NCBI GenBank assembly: GCA_040219355.1
Contig: JAVJSN010000017.1
Span: 62,001 to 126,000, forward strand
Direction: 5' to 3'
Origin: MH13 sp040219355
Lineage (GTDB): Bacteria; Pseudomonadota; Alphaproteobacteria; Rhizobiales; MH13
Length of the DNA stretch: 64,000 nucleotides
Shown here piece after piece: positions 35,973-44,793 of the stretch. How positions within the stretch are numbered: position 1 is the stretch's first letter; every line of letters starts with the position of its first letter. The notes below the pieces were generated by a model. It was given only the letters and a program-made list of their open reading frames with translations. It did no database searches and was not told where the DNA came from. The translations under genes and the position numbers were made by a program.

Positions 35973-35988
35973 TTGCATACGAATGCAA
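35973..35988 (+). promoter_or_regulatory. LacI-type palindromic operator before TRAP transporter operon
   Basis: TTGCATACGAATGCAA is an even 16-base palindrome with one mismatch and a central CG step, the classic LacI-family operator form. It lies 83-98 bases upstream of the TAXI binding protein gene. The LacI-type regulator at 41549-42604, at the other end of the same cluster, is the natural candidate to bind it. Confidence 0.6.
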
Positions 35989-36070
35989 AGTCTTGATAAG
36001 TACAAACTCTAGGCGGAGCGAACGTCCCATGTCCGCGCCATAAAGAGCGCGATCCTTAGGAGGAAATCAC

Positions 36071-37045
36071 ATGACACCCTTTAAAACGATGGCGGCAACT
36101 GGCCTTGCGCTGGGCCTCATGGCGGGCGCGGCCAGCGCGCAAGATCAGCGCTTGGCCTTTGGTGCGACCAACGCTCAATCCTCTCACTATGCCTACTTCG
36201 CCTCTTTGGCGCAGATCGTGAACGATCACGCTGAAGGGTATCAGGCTTCGGTGGTGGAAACGGGCGCCACTGTTGACAATCTGCGTCGCATGGCACGCGG
36301 TCAGTTGGACATCGGGTTGGTGACGACACCGGCGCTTTATCACGCCAATGAAGGCATCAACACATTCGAAGGTGAGCCCATCGCCTCCCAGCTTCTCTGG
36401 GCCTATTCTCTGGCGCCACAGCTGATCATCACCCGCGCCGACTCCGGTTATGAAACCGTCGAAGATTTGGATGGCGAGCGCTTTGGCCCAGGCCAGCGCG
36501 GTTCGTCTACTGAAGCCACATCGCAGATGGTGATGGAGCTTCTGGGTGTGACCCCTGAATGGGTTCGCGGCACCAACGGTGAGCTGGCCAACCTCATTAA
36601 AGATGATCGCCTCAACGGGTTTGTGAAGTCGGCCGTTGGAACCGATTTCGACCCATTGACCACGGATATCGCTACGCTCACGCCACTGCGCGTGCTTCCG
36701 GTGTCAGATGAAGGCATTGCCGCGATCCAGGAAAATCTGCCTGAACTTTCCATCGTCGATATGCCGGCCAGCGATCAACAAGGCCGTGACGGGCCTTACC
36801 GCACTTGGGGCTTCATGATCGCGGTGTCCGCTCAGCCCGACATGACCGAAGAAACAGCCTACGCGATCACCAAGGCTGTTTTGGAAAACCAGGAAGCTCA
36901 AGCGGCGGCCTTCCCGGCGCTTGAAGGCATAGACATCGGTTCGCTGACGGTTGATTTCGCGACCACGCCCATGCACCCCGGCGCAATCCGGGCGTTTGAA
37001 GAGCTTGGCTACGATGTGCCCGACAATCTGCGTCCCGCAATGTAA
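36071..37045 (+). CDS. TAXI-family TRAP transporter solute-binding protein
   Basis: This 324-residue periplasmic protein has a signal peptide cleaved after ASA (residue 23). The mature domain has the TAXI family pattern: LAFGATNAQSSHYAYFASLA, DNLRRMARGQLDIGLV and GPGQRGSSTEATSQ, and a C-terminal PMHPGAIRAFEELGY. TAXI proteins deliver a substrate to a fused TRAP permease driven by an ion gradient. ATG 36071 follows a strong AGGAGGA site. It heads a same-strand cluster with the permease, an HpsN-like dehydrogenase, an SDR and a LacI regulator. Confidence 0.93.
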   Translation: MTPFKTMAATGLALGLMAGAASAQDQRLAFGATNAQSSHYAYFASLAQIVNDHAEGYQASVVETGATVDNLRRMARGQLDIGLVTTPALYHANEGINTFEGEPIASQLLWAYSLAPQLIITRADSGYETVEDLDGERFGPGQRGSSTEATSQMVMELLGVTPEWVRGTNGELANLIKDDRLNGFVKSAVGTDFDPLTTDIATLTPLRVLPVSDEGIAAIQENLPELSIVDMPASDQQGRDGPYRTWGFMIAVSAQPDMTEETAYAITKAVLENQEAQAAAFPALEGIDIGSLTVDFATTPMHPGAIRAFEELGYDVPDNLRPAM

Positions 37046-37075
37046 CAGCGCCTAAGCAGGCAATCGGAGGGGGCG

Positions 37076-39046
37076 ATGCATGCGCGTGTCGCCCCCACAC
37101 CAGGAAAACGGCAGAGCAAGGCAGTCACCATGATCGAGGTTGACGACAATGTCGGCACCGAGGAAGTCAAATCCCGTTCACTGCGGGAAAAAGCCGTCAT
37201 TGGTGTTGCGATGGTTCTCGGCTGTTTCATTTTTTACACAGCGGCTTTTGGGGCGTTTGAAAGCCTGATCCAGCGGTCCATTTTTGTGGGCTTGGCCTCA
37301 ACGCTTGCGGTCCTTCTCACCCCGCTTGGCGACGGCAAAAAGTGGCGCTTGCTTGGCATCGTGATTGATGTGGTGATGCTCGCCATTGTCTGGTTCGCCG
37401 TTTACTCCACCATCACGCGCTTTGAGGAGATAATGGTGCAGCGGCCCTTCGCTGAGAACCCTGATGTCTGGTTGGGTGCGGCCACGCTCGTGGTGATATT
37501 GGAATTGGCGCGGCGCACCGTCTCGTTCCTGTTCCCGCTGCTTGTCGGCCTTATGGTGGCTTACGCTTTATTCGGTGATCAAATCCCTGGGCGGTTCGGC
37601 CACCGTGGTTTTGATCTCTACTACGTGACCGAGACAATCTTTCTCTCCGATCTTGGCCTTTGGGGCATGCTGGTGGGTATCGCGTCTACGACACTTGCTG
37701 CTTTTGTGCTGTTTGGCGCATTTTTGCTGCATACGGGTGCTGGCAAAACTTTTTTTGATCTGGCCGCACGCGCCAGCGGTTCTTCGCCGGGCGGCGCCGC
37801 CAAAATTGCCACCATCGCATCAGGCTTCTTCGGCATGATCTCCGGATCGACGGTGGCCAATGTTGCGACCACCGGCAACTTCACCATTCCATTGATGCGC
37901 AAGCTCAACTATCCGCGTGCCTATGCTGGCGGTGTGGAGGCTATCGCCTCCACCGGTGGTCAGCTTGCGCCGCCGATCATGGGCACGGCAGCCTTCGTGA
38001 TGGCCGAGCTTGTCGGCGTCAATTACTGGACGATCGCCGCTGCTGCACTCATCCCGGCGATTCTTTTTTATCTCGGCATTTTCATGACGGTACACGTGAT
38101 CGCCAAGCGACGCGACTTCGGCAATGTTGACACTGAAGGCATGCCAACCTGGCGTGAGGCTTTGGACTGGCGCCGCATCGCGCCGATCATCGCCTCCCTG
38201 GGTGGTATCATCTACGGCGTCTTGAACGGCAACTCGGTGGAGACCACCGCTTTTTACGGCATCGTTGCGATGATCGTCGCATTCATCGTTGCGCGCATAA
38301 CAGCTGGTGAATCGCTTTGGTTTGCGATCAAGCAATTGGCGCCAGCCATCGTAACAGGCGGCAAGGGGGTGGTGATCGTCGGCATTTTGCTCGTTGCCGC
38401 GCAGGTGTTTGTCGCGCTGCTGAACTTAACCGGCGTTGGCGTCACGCTTACCAGCATCATCCTCTCCTATGCTGGCGACAACATCGCGCTGATTGCCGTC
38501 GTCATGGCCATTGTCTGCTTAATTGCAGGCATGGGCCTGCCTACCTCAGCAGCCTATGTGCTGGTGGCAGCGGTGTTTGCTCCAGCGCTCATCCAGGCAG
38601 GGCTGCCGCCGCTCACGGTGCATTTCTTTGTGCTTTACTATGCAACGCTGTCCGTGATCACGCCGCCAGTGTGTGTGGGCGTGTTCGTCGCCTCGACCAT
38701 CGCTGAGGAAAAGTGGCCCAAGGTTGCTTTCGAGGCGGTGCGTTTGGGCGCTATTGCCTACCTTTTGCCGATCCTTTTCCTGGTTTATCCCGGTCTTTTG
38801 ATGCAAGGCTCTTGGCTTGATGTCGGCCAGGCATTGGTAACCGGCGTTACCTTCACCATGTCGCTTGCCTTCTTGCTTGGCGTCCAGCCATTGGCCGGGC
38901 GCAGCAAAGCCGAAGCGTTGGTGTGGATGGTGCCGCTTGCTCTATCGGTATGGCCAAGTTGGGCGGCAACCATGGCTGGGGTTGCGGTCCTGCTGTCTCT
39001 TATGCTTGTGCGATCACGGTTGGCACCGGTCGCTGAAACATCCTGA
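37076..39046 (+). CDS. TRAP transporter fused permease (DctQM)
   Basis: This 656-residue protein fuses the small (DctQ-like) and large (DctM-like) TRAP membrane subunits, as is usual with TAXI-type binding proteins. It has many hydrophobic helices. Conserved DctM stretches include SGSTVANVATTGNFTIPLM, GGQLAPPIMGTAAFVMAE and AGMGLPTSAAYVLVAAVFAP. ATG 37076 has a GGAGGGGG site; ATG 37130 is a weaker alternative. It should import an organic anion with sodium or protons. Confidence 0.94.
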   Translation: MHARVAPTPGKRQSKAVTMIEVDDNVGTEEVKSRSLREKAVIGVAMVLGCFIFYTAAFGAFESLIQRSIFVGLASTLAVLLTPLGDGKKWRLLGIVIDVVMLAIVWFAVYSTITRFEEIMVQRPFAENPDVWLGAATLVVILELARRTVSFLFPLLVGLMVAYALFGDQIPGRFGHRGFDLYYVTETIFLSDLGLWGMLVGIASTTLAAFVLFGAFLLHTGAGKTFFDLAARASGSSPGGAAKIATIASGFFGMISGSTVANVATTGNFTIPLMRKLNYPRAYAGGVEAIASTGGQLAPPIMGTAAFVMAELVGVNYWTIAAAALIPAILFYLGIFMTVHVIAKRRDFGNVDTEGMPTWREALDWRRIAPIIASLGGIIYGVLNGNSVETTAFYGIVAMIVAFIVARITAGESLWFAIKQLAPAIVTGGKGVVIVGILLVAAQVFVALLNLTGVGVTLTSIILSYAGDNIALIAVVMAIVCLIAGMGLPTSAAYVLVAAVFAPALIQAGLPPLTVHFFVLYYATLSVITPPVCVGVFVASTIAEEKWPKVAFEAVRLGAIAYLLPILFLVYPGLLMQGSWLDVGQALVTGVTFTMSLAFLLGVQPLAGRSKAEALVWMVPLALSVWPSWAATMAGVAVLLSLMLVRSRLAPVAETS

Positions 39047-39080
39047 CTGACCGAACACACGCACTGACGAGGAACCCGTC

Positions 39081-40409
39081 ATGATAACCTACCTGAAACG
39101 CGGCAAGCCCGAGGCAGAGCGTTCTGATGACGATGCCAAGGTGCGCGCCATTGTCGAAGGCACGTTGAAGGACATCGAAGTGCGCGGTGATGCGGCGGTG
39201 CGTGATCTGTCGGAAAAGTTCGATGGTTATACACCAGAGCGTTTCCGTCTGACCGATGATGATGTGGCGGCGCTGATGAACAAAGTGTCTTCGCGCGACA
39301 TGGACGATATCAATTTTGCGCAGGATCAGGTGCGCGTGTTTGCTCAGCACCAACGCAACTCGATGGTCGACATTGAAGTCGAAACGATGCCGGGCGTGAT
39401 CCTCGGGCACAAAAACATACCGGTACAGTCGGTTGGTTGTTATGTACCTGGCGGCAAGTTCCCGATGGTGGCGTCAGCCCACATGTCGGTGGCAACTGCT
39501 GACGTGGCAGGTGTGCCGCGCATCATCGCCTGCACACCACCGTTCAAAGGTGAGCCCAACCCAGCCGTCATCGCCGCGATGAAGCTTGGCGGTGCGCACG
39601 AGATTTACGTACTGGGCGGTATTCAGGCCGTTGGCGCCATGGCCATCGGCACCGAAACCATCGATCCGGTGCACATGCTGGTCGGGCCAGGCAACGCGTT
39701 CGTTGCCGAAGCCAAGCGCCAGCTGTTCGGACGTGTTGGCATTGACCTGTTTGCCGGTCCAACCGAGACCATGGTGATTGCTGATGAACATGGCGCCGAT
39801 GCTGAGCTGTGCGCCACCGACCTGCTGGGTCAGGCCGAGCATGGCTACAACTCTCCAGCCGTTCTGCTCACGAACTCGCAGAAGCTGGCACGCGACACGT
39901 TGGACGAGATCGAGCGCCTGCTAGCCATGCTGCCGACCGCTGAAACCGCCCGCAAAAGCTGGGAGGATTATGGCGAAGTGATTGTCTGTGAAACCTATGA
40001 GGAGATGCTTGAGGTCGCTGATGACATCGCCTCGGAACATGTGCAGGTGATGACCGACCGTGATGATTGGTTCCTGGACAACATGACCTGTTACGGCGCG
40101 CTGTTTTTAGGCGCGCGCACCAATGTGGCCAATGGTGACAAGGTGATCGGTACCAACCACACGCTGCCCACCAAGAAGGCGGGCCGATACACTGGTGGTC
40201 TTTGGGTTGGCAAATTTCTCAAAACCCACAGCTATCAGAAGGTGCTGACCGATGAGGCTGCGGCGCTGATGGGTGAGTATTGCTCGCGGCTTTGCATGCT
40301 GGAGGGCTTTGTTGGCCACGCCGAACAAGCCAATGTGCGTGTACGCCGCTACGGTGGCCGCAACGTGCCTTACGGTGAAGCGGCAGAACCGAAGTTAGCG
40401 GCAGAGTAA
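39081..40409 (+). CDS. Histidinol dehydrogenase family protein (HpsN-like sulfopropanediol 3-dehydrogenase)
   Basis: This 442-residue enzyme is a HisD-family zinc-dependent, NAD+-dependent dehydrogenase that oxidises an alcohol through the aldehyde to an acid. Family landmarks are VGCYVPGGKFPMVASAHMS, DLFAGPTETMVIAD, the zinc-binding DLLGQAEHG and GTNHTLPT, and a late histidine in VGHAEQ. The long conserved PGGKFPMVASAHM form and the transporter setting match HpsN, which turns 2,3-dihydroxypropanesulfonate into sulfolactate, rather than biosynthetic HisD. No other his gene is near. The usual sulfolactate-breaking genes are also absent, so a different polyol substrate remains possible. Confidence 0.88.
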   Translation: MITYLKRGKPEAERSDDDAKVRAIVEGTLKDIEVRGDAAVRDLSEKFDGYTPERFRLTDDDVAALMNKVSSRDMDDINFAQDQVRVFAQHQRNSMVDIEVETMPGVILGHKNIPVQSVGCYVPGGKFPMVASAHMSVATADVAGVPRIIACTPPFKGEPNPAVIAAMKLGGAHEIYVLGGIQAVGAMAIGTETIDPVHMLVGPGNAFVAEAKRQLFGRVGIDLFAGPTETMVIADEHGADAELCATDLLGQAEHGYNSPAVLLTNSQKLARDTLDEIERLLAMLPTAETARKSWEDYGEVIVCETYEEMLEVADDIASEHVQVMTDRDDWFLDNMTCYGALFLGARTNVANGDKVIGTNHTLPTKKAGRYTGGLWVGKFLKTHSYQKVLTDEAAALMGEYCSRLCMLEGFVGHAEQANVRVRRYGGRNVPYGEAAEPKLAAE

Positions 40410-40517
40410 ATGGTCCGTCCGAATGAGCGCTTGTTCTGAAAGAGCAGAGCGTTTCGGTCAGCAGAAGTAAGCGGCCATTCAGCAGGCCAAGAACCTTCGG
40501 CGAAGAAAAGTGTGACG

Positions 40518-41282
40518 ATGAAACTTCCCAAAACCCCCTCGACGCGTCTTGATGGCAAGCGGGCCTTCGTTGCTGGTGCATCGCGCGGCATCGGTCTTGG
40601 TTGTGCTGTGGCTTTAGCTGAGCAGGGCGCCCATGTGGTGTGTGCCGCGCGGGGCATGGACCAGTTGAATGAGGCTGTGCAAGCCATGACAGCCGAGGGT
40701 CATAGCGTTGAAGCCGTTCAGCTTGATGTGGCCGATACTGATGCGGTGAAAGCCCTTTTTGATGCGGAAATGCCGTTTGATGTTGTGGTCAATTCTGCTG
40801 GCATTGCTCGCCACGCCACGGCGCTCAACACGGATATCGAAGACTATCAAGCCGTCATGGATATCAATGTACGCGGTGCGTTCGTGCTATCTGCGGAAGC
40901 CGCACGTGGCATGATTGCGGCTGGCAAACCTGGCTCGATCATGCACCTTTCTTCGCAGATGGGGCATGTTGGCGGCATGGAACGCGCGGTCTATTGCGCC
41001 TCCAAACATGCGCTTGAAGGGATGGTGAAGGCCATGGCTATCGAGTGGGGGCCACACAAGGTTCGAATCAACACGATCTGCCCAACCTTTATCCGCACGC
41101 CTTTGGCCGCTGTCACGCTGGATGACCCCGAAAGGCGGGCCTGGGTGGAATCGAAAATCAAGCTTGGTCGCGTTGGCGAGATCGGAGACATTATGGGCGC
41201 TGTGGCCTATCTGGCCAGCGATGCCTCTGCGATGGTCACAGGAACGTCTCTGCTTATCGACGGCGGTTGGACGGCGGGTTAA
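40518..41282 (+). CDS. SDR family NAD(P)-dependent oxidoreductase
   Basis: This 254-residue short-chain dehydrogenase has the cofactor loop GASRGIGLG near residue 22, the NSAG motif (VVNSAGIA) and the catalytic triad in HLSSQMG and YCASK. The C-terminal GTSLLIDGGWTAG is typical of classical SDRs. ATG 40518 is preferred over GTG 40512 from spacing to AAGAAAAG. It follows the HpsN-like gene on the same strand and probably oxidises or reduces the same pathway's substrate or its stereoisomer, as HpsO and HpsP do. The 3' end of the gene, including the stop codon, is duplicated in the DNA just downstream. Confidence 0.92.
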   Translation: MKLPKTPSTRLDGKRAFVAGASRGIGLGCAVALAEQGAHVVCAARGMDQLNEAVQAMTAEGHSVEAVQLDVADTDAVKALFDAEMPFDVVVNSAGIARHATALNTDIEDYQAVMDINVRGAFVLSAEAARGMIAAGKPGSIMHLSSQMGHVGGMERAVYCASKHALEGMVKAMAIEWGPHKVRINTICPTFIRTPLAAVTLDDPERRAWVESKIKLGRVGEIGDIMGAVAYLASDASAMVTGTSLLIDGGWTAG

Positions 41283-41340
41283 CCGCCGGCCAGAGCAACA
41301 AGAGTGTCGGTTGGACGGCGGCTTAACCGCCGGCCGGAGC
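41264..41340 (+). repeat. Tandem duplication of the SDR gene 3' end
   Basis: A 33-base unit at 41264-41296, covering the last SDR codons and stop, recurs at 41308-41340 with two mismatches and a 44-base period. A third, decayed start (GGTTGGACCGCAGG) follows at 41355. Each full unit holds a hairpin of the GGCGG-TTAA-CCGCC type. The most likely origin is slipped-strand duplication; the copies may also serve as a weak transcript end signal ahead of the LacI gene. Confidence 0.8.
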
Positions 41341-41548
41341 GGACTTGAAGGTCCGGTTGGACCGCAGGTCAATGGATCTCATTAGTGAGCGTTTGAACGT
41401 CGGCGAGCGGTGAAAGTCCACAGCTTCGCGCTGCGTTTTTCAGCGGGCGCAGGTGATGGCTGGACGGCGAGGATAGGGCGCCTTAAACCTGTTGTCGTGA
41501 AGCATTTTATGATCTCTTGGCGAACGGTAGAGCGTGGGGCTGCGCTTG

Positions 41549-42604
41549 ATGGCCCGGCGTAAGGTTACGTCCATCGATGTTGCGCGCGAGGCTGGCGTTT
41601 CGCAGTCGGCTGTTTCGCGCGCGTTTACGCCTGGGGCCAGTGTGGCCGCAGAGACCAAAGAGCGTGTTCACAAGGCCGCCATCAGCCTTGGGTATCGCCC
41701 CAACGCCATCGCACGCTCACTGATCACCCGACGCTCGCACATGATCGGCATGGCGGTCTCTTACCTCGACAATCATTTCTATCCCGAACTGGTTCAGGGA
41801 ATCTCGGACCAGTGTCAGAAGCGTGGATATCACGTGCTGCTCTTCACTGCCGGAGAGGGGGATGCTGCCAACACCGAGCTGCAACGCGCCCTTGACTATC
41901 AAATCGATGGATTGGTCCTGGCATCCGTCTCCCTGTCATCAGAAATCGCCAACCGATGCCATGCTGCGGGCATTCCAGTTGTCATGGTCAACCGCGTGTC
42001 CGATGCACCCACCGCGTCAAAAATCACCGGCTCCAACGAGCTTGGTGGGCGCACCATCGCGCATTTTCTGGTTGAAGGCGGACACCGACGCATCGCCTAT
42101 CTTGCTGGTCTTGAAGAAACTTCCACAAACCGCGATCGCGAGCGTGGATTTTTGGCAGGTTTGGCTGAAAAGAACGCGACGCTGCATGCGCGCGCCGTCG
42201 GAAACTACAACGCAGAAGAGGCGGCAAAAGGGGCCGTTGCGATGATGCAGGCGCCCGAACCGCCCGATGCGATTTTCTGTGCCAACGATCATATGGCCAT
42301 CGCGGTCATGGATGCGTTGCGCAATGGACTGGGGCTCAGCGTGCCGGAGGATGTCTCGATTGTTGGATTTGACAATGTCGGCCCGGCGCAGTGGCCAACC
42401 TATTCCATCACCAGCTTTTCCCAGCCGGTCGATGCGATGATTGAAGCGACAAGTGAAACCCTGTTTGAAGCCATTGAGGCGGCTGTCGAGGGGGAGGCTT
42501 TTGAAGCTGAGTCCATCGAGCTGCCCGGCGCATTGATCGTGCGCGGGTCAACGAAAAATCCCGCTGGCAGTGGCGACACCTGGGCGATACCTGAGGCAGA
42601 TTAG
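41549..42604 (+). CDS. LacI family transcriptional regulator
   Basis: This 351-residue LacI/GalR regulator has the N-terminal helix-turn-helix TSIDVAREAGVSQSAVSRAF, the hinge helix PNAIARSLITRRSHMIGM and a sugar-binding-like effector domain ending in a family-typical VRGSTK stretch. ATG 41549 gives the standard start; a GTG at 41534 would add five residues. It lies at the downstream end of the TRAP/HpsN-like/SDR cluster and probably represses it through the palindrome at 35973-35988. Its stop is 1 base from the end of the convergent zur gene. Confidence 0.93.
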   Translation: MARRKVTSIDVAREAGVSQSAVSRAFTPGASVAAETKERVHKAAISLGYRPNAIARSLITRRSHMIGMAVSYLDNHFYPELVQGISDQCQKRGYHVLLFTAGEGDAANTELQRALDYQIDGLVLASVSLSSEIANRCHAAGIPVVMVNRVSDAPTASKITGSNELGGRTIAHFLVEGGHRRIAYLAGLEETSTNRDRERGFLAGLAEKNATLHARAVGNYNAEEAAKGAVAMMQAPEPPDAIFCANDHMAIAVMDALRNGLGLSVPEDVSIVGFDNVGPAQWPTYSITSFSQPVDAMIEATSETLFEAIEAAVEGEAFEAESIELPGALIVRGSTKNPAGSGDTWAIPEAD

Positions 42605-42605
42605 G

Positions 42606-43043
42606 TTAGCTGGTCTGGCAGGCTGCGCATTGTCCATGCACTTCAATGTTCGTCGTATGGGCTGCGAACCCTAGTGTCTTACCCAAGGCATTCACGTCGT
42701 TAGCAAGCGCATCGCCGTTCACTTCCTCAACACCGCCGCATCCATCGCAAAGAAAGAAAACCGTGTGCGAGCTGGCGCAACGGGCACCACCGCAGCACGA
42801 TGCGTGAACACAGGCAATGTAAGCGTTGGCGCTCTCCAGCTTGTGCACCAGGCCATGATCGCCCAGCCACTTCAGCGCTCGATAGATCTGCGGTGGTGCA
42901 CGCAATCCTTCATCGCGCAGCGAGTCCAAAAGCTCATAGGCTGATTGTGGTTTGTCAGATTGTGAGAGCTGATCGAGCACCAGCTTGTTGTTGCGCGAAA
43001 GCGGCGCTGAGAAGGGCATGGCTGTGGAAACAGAAGCGGTCAT
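42606..43043 (-). CDS. zur: Zinc uptake regulator of the Fur family
   Basis: This 145-residue Fur-family repressor has a winged helix (APPQIYRALKWLGDHGLVHKLE, about 49-70) and a C-terminal dimerisation domain with CDGCG (Cys99, Cys102) and QCAAC (Cys139, Cys142) for structural zinc, plus a Cys/His-rich stretch near residue 80. With zinc bound it represses the zinc importer. It is divergent from znuC with a 56-base gap that contains a canonical Zur box, which identifies it as Zur rather than Fur or Mur. Confidence 0.93.
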   Translation of the reverse strand: MTASVSTAMPFSAPLSRNNKLVLDQLSQSDKPQSAYELLDSLRDEGLRAPPQIYRALKWLGDHGLVHKLESANAYIACVHASCCGGARCASSHTVFFLCDGCGGVEEVNGDALANDVNALGKTLGFAAHTTNIEVHGQCAACQTS

Positions 43044-43071
43044 GAGCGAGGAAGCCAGTGTTCGATTGACT

Positions 43072-43086
43072 TGTTATACTATAACA
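43072..43086. promoter_or_regulatory. Zur box between zur and znuC
   Basis: TGTTATACTATAACA is a perfect 7-1-7 palindrome matching the Zur-box core (TGTTATANTATAACA). It sits in the 56-base zur-znuC gap, 14 bases before the znuC GTG, so one site can repress both divergent units when zinc is sufficient. Confidence 0.9.
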
Positions 43087-43099
43087 TACTAAAGGCTGT

Positions 43100-43921
43100 G
43101 TGCACCCCTCGCAACTGTCTTTTTTGGAACGCTCTTTGGCGCACACCCACAGCTCCCCCACCTGCCTTCGTTTTGAGGATCTGACGCTTGGCTATGGTCC
43201 GCACCCTGCGGTTCATGGACTTTCGGGCACGGTGCAACATGGTGATTTGCTGGCGATCATCGGTCCGAACGGATCAGGAAAATCCACATTGCTGAAGGGC
43301 ATTGTAGGCAGCCTTTCGCCGATGGCGGGCACGTGCGTGCACACAGATGGGTGTCGCGTGGCCTATCTGCCGCAACAGGCCGACATCGATAAATCCTTTC
43401 CAGCTACGGTTTTTGATCTGGTCAAGCTTGGTCTCTGGCCAAAGCGTGGGCTGCTTGGCCGCATGACACGGTCTGATCGAGAGTCCATCGCCAAAGCGCT
43501 GGCCGCAGTTGGCCTGGACCGCTTTGAAAAGCGCACCATCGACACGCTATCCGGCGGGCAGTTACAGCGCGCACTGTTTGCTCGCGTGCTGTTGCAAGAC
43601 GCTGATCTCATTCTGCTCGACGAGCCCTTCAATGCCATCGACACCAAAACGGTGGATGATCTGGTGCGGGTGATTGAGCAATGGCACGCGGAAAATCGCA
43701 GCGTGATCGCGGTGATGCACGATTTGGATTTGGTCCGCGATCACTTCCCCCAGACCATGCTGCTTTCGCGCGAGCCGATTGCGTGGGGGCCGACCGATGA
43801 GGTGCTTCAGGCTGACAATCTTCTTAAGGCTCGTCGCTTCCACGCAGCCTGGGATGATGATGCGCCCTGGTGCGCTGACCACGATCACACCCATGCGCAC
43901 GATCACGGGCAAGCCGCCTGA
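43100..43921 (+). CDS. znuC: Zinc ABC transporter ATP-binding protein
   Basis: This 273-residue ATPase has Walker A GPNGSGKSTLLKG, signature LSGGQLQRALFARVL and Walker B LILLDEPFNAID, and a His-rich C-terminal tail (DHDHTHAHDHGQ) typical of zinc transport ATPases. The frame opens at GTG 43100, 14 bases after the Zur box. It overlaps znuB by one base (TGATG) and works with ZnuB and ZnuA. Confidence 0.95.
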   Translation: MHPSQLSFLERSLAHTHSSPTCLRFEDLTLGYGPHPAVHGLSGTVQHGDLLAIIGPNGSGKSTLLKGIVGSLSPMAGTCVHTDGCRVAYLPQQADIDKSFPATVFDLVKLGLWPKRGLLGRMTRSDRESIAKALAAVGLDRFEKRTIDTLSGGQLQRALFARVLLQDADLILLDEPFNAIDTKTVDDLVRVIEQWHAENRSVIAVMHDLDLVRDHFPQTMLLSREPIAWGPTDEVLQADNLLKARRFHAAWDDDAPWCADHDHTHAHDHGQAA

Positions 43922-44793
43922 TGGATTTCCACGCGTTTCTTGTTGCTCCCTTTGCTGACTACGCGTTCATGCAGCGCGCGCTTCTTGGTGGGTTGCTGAT
44001 CGCTGTTTCGGCTGGACCCATCGGCGTGTTCTTGATGCTGCGTCGCATGAGCTTGACCGGTGATGCCATGGCGCACGCCATTTTGCCTGGCGCAGCGCTA
44101 GGCTTCCTCATCTTTGGGCTCGACCTTATCCCAATGACACTGGGCGGCCTCATCGCTGGGGCTCTGGTGGCCGCAGGTGCTGGATTGGTCGCCCGTTTGA
44201 CGGTGCAAAAAGAAGACGCGGCGATGGCGGCCTTCTATCTTATCTCACTGGCGCTAGGGGTCATGATTGTCTCGCTGCGCGGGTCATCGGTCGATCTGAT
44301 GCATGTGCTGTTCGGCTCCGTACTCGCGCTGACGCAAGAAAGCTTGCTGATGATTGCCGGTATTGCAGCGGTCAGCCTGACCACGCTGGCCATCATCTGG
44401 CGAGCTTTGGTTGCCGAGTGTCTCGATCCGGGGTTTCTGCGGTCCGTCTCCGGTTGGGGACCAGTGGTGCACTTTGCGTTTCTGGCCCTTGTCGTTCTCA
44501 ACCTGGTGGCAGGCTTTCAGGCTCTCGGCACGCTGCTTTCTGTCGGTTTGATGATCCTTCCGGCCGCTGCAGCCCGCTTTTGGGTCCGCCGCGTACTCTC
44601 GCTCTGCTTGCTTGCAATTGGCATTGGTGCCGGATCGGTTCTGATTGGCCTTTTGATTTCCTTCCATGCGGCCATTGCGTCCGGCCCTGCCGTTATCTTG
44701 GCGGCGGGCGCTGTTTACTTTGCCTCGTTGCTTATCGCGCCGCGCGGTTTGGTCCGCGTCCATCTTCCCTCCAAACGACATAAGGTTGCCTGA
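43921..44793 (+). CDS. znuB: Zinc ABC transporter permease
   Basis: This 290-residue ABC-3 family membrane protein has about eight hydrophobic helices and the conserved GDAMAHAILPGAALGFLIFG near residue 45, and it forms the zinc channel. It is coupled to znuC by a TGATG junction and to znuA by a second one-base overlap at 44793. Confidence 0.95.
   Translation: MDFHAFLVAPFADYAFMQRALLGGLLIAVSAGPIGVFLMLRRMSLTGDAMAHAILPGAALGFLIFGLDLIPMTLGGLIAGALVAAGAGLVARLTVQKEDAAMAAFYLISLALGVMIVSLRGSSVDLMHVLFGSVLALTQESLLMIAGIAAVSLTTLAIIWRALVAECLDPGFLRSVSGWGPVVHFAFLALVVLNLVAGFQALGTLLSVGLMILPAAAARFWVRRVLSLCLLAIGIGAGSVLIGLLISFHAAIASGPAVILAAGAVYFASLLIAPRGLVRVHLPSKRHKVA

Noticed and set aside
39081..40409. Biosynthetic histidinol dehydrogenase hisD.
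   Set aside because: No other his genes are near, and the TRAP, SDR and LacI neighbours and the PGGKFPMVASAHM form fit the HpsN-type branch better.
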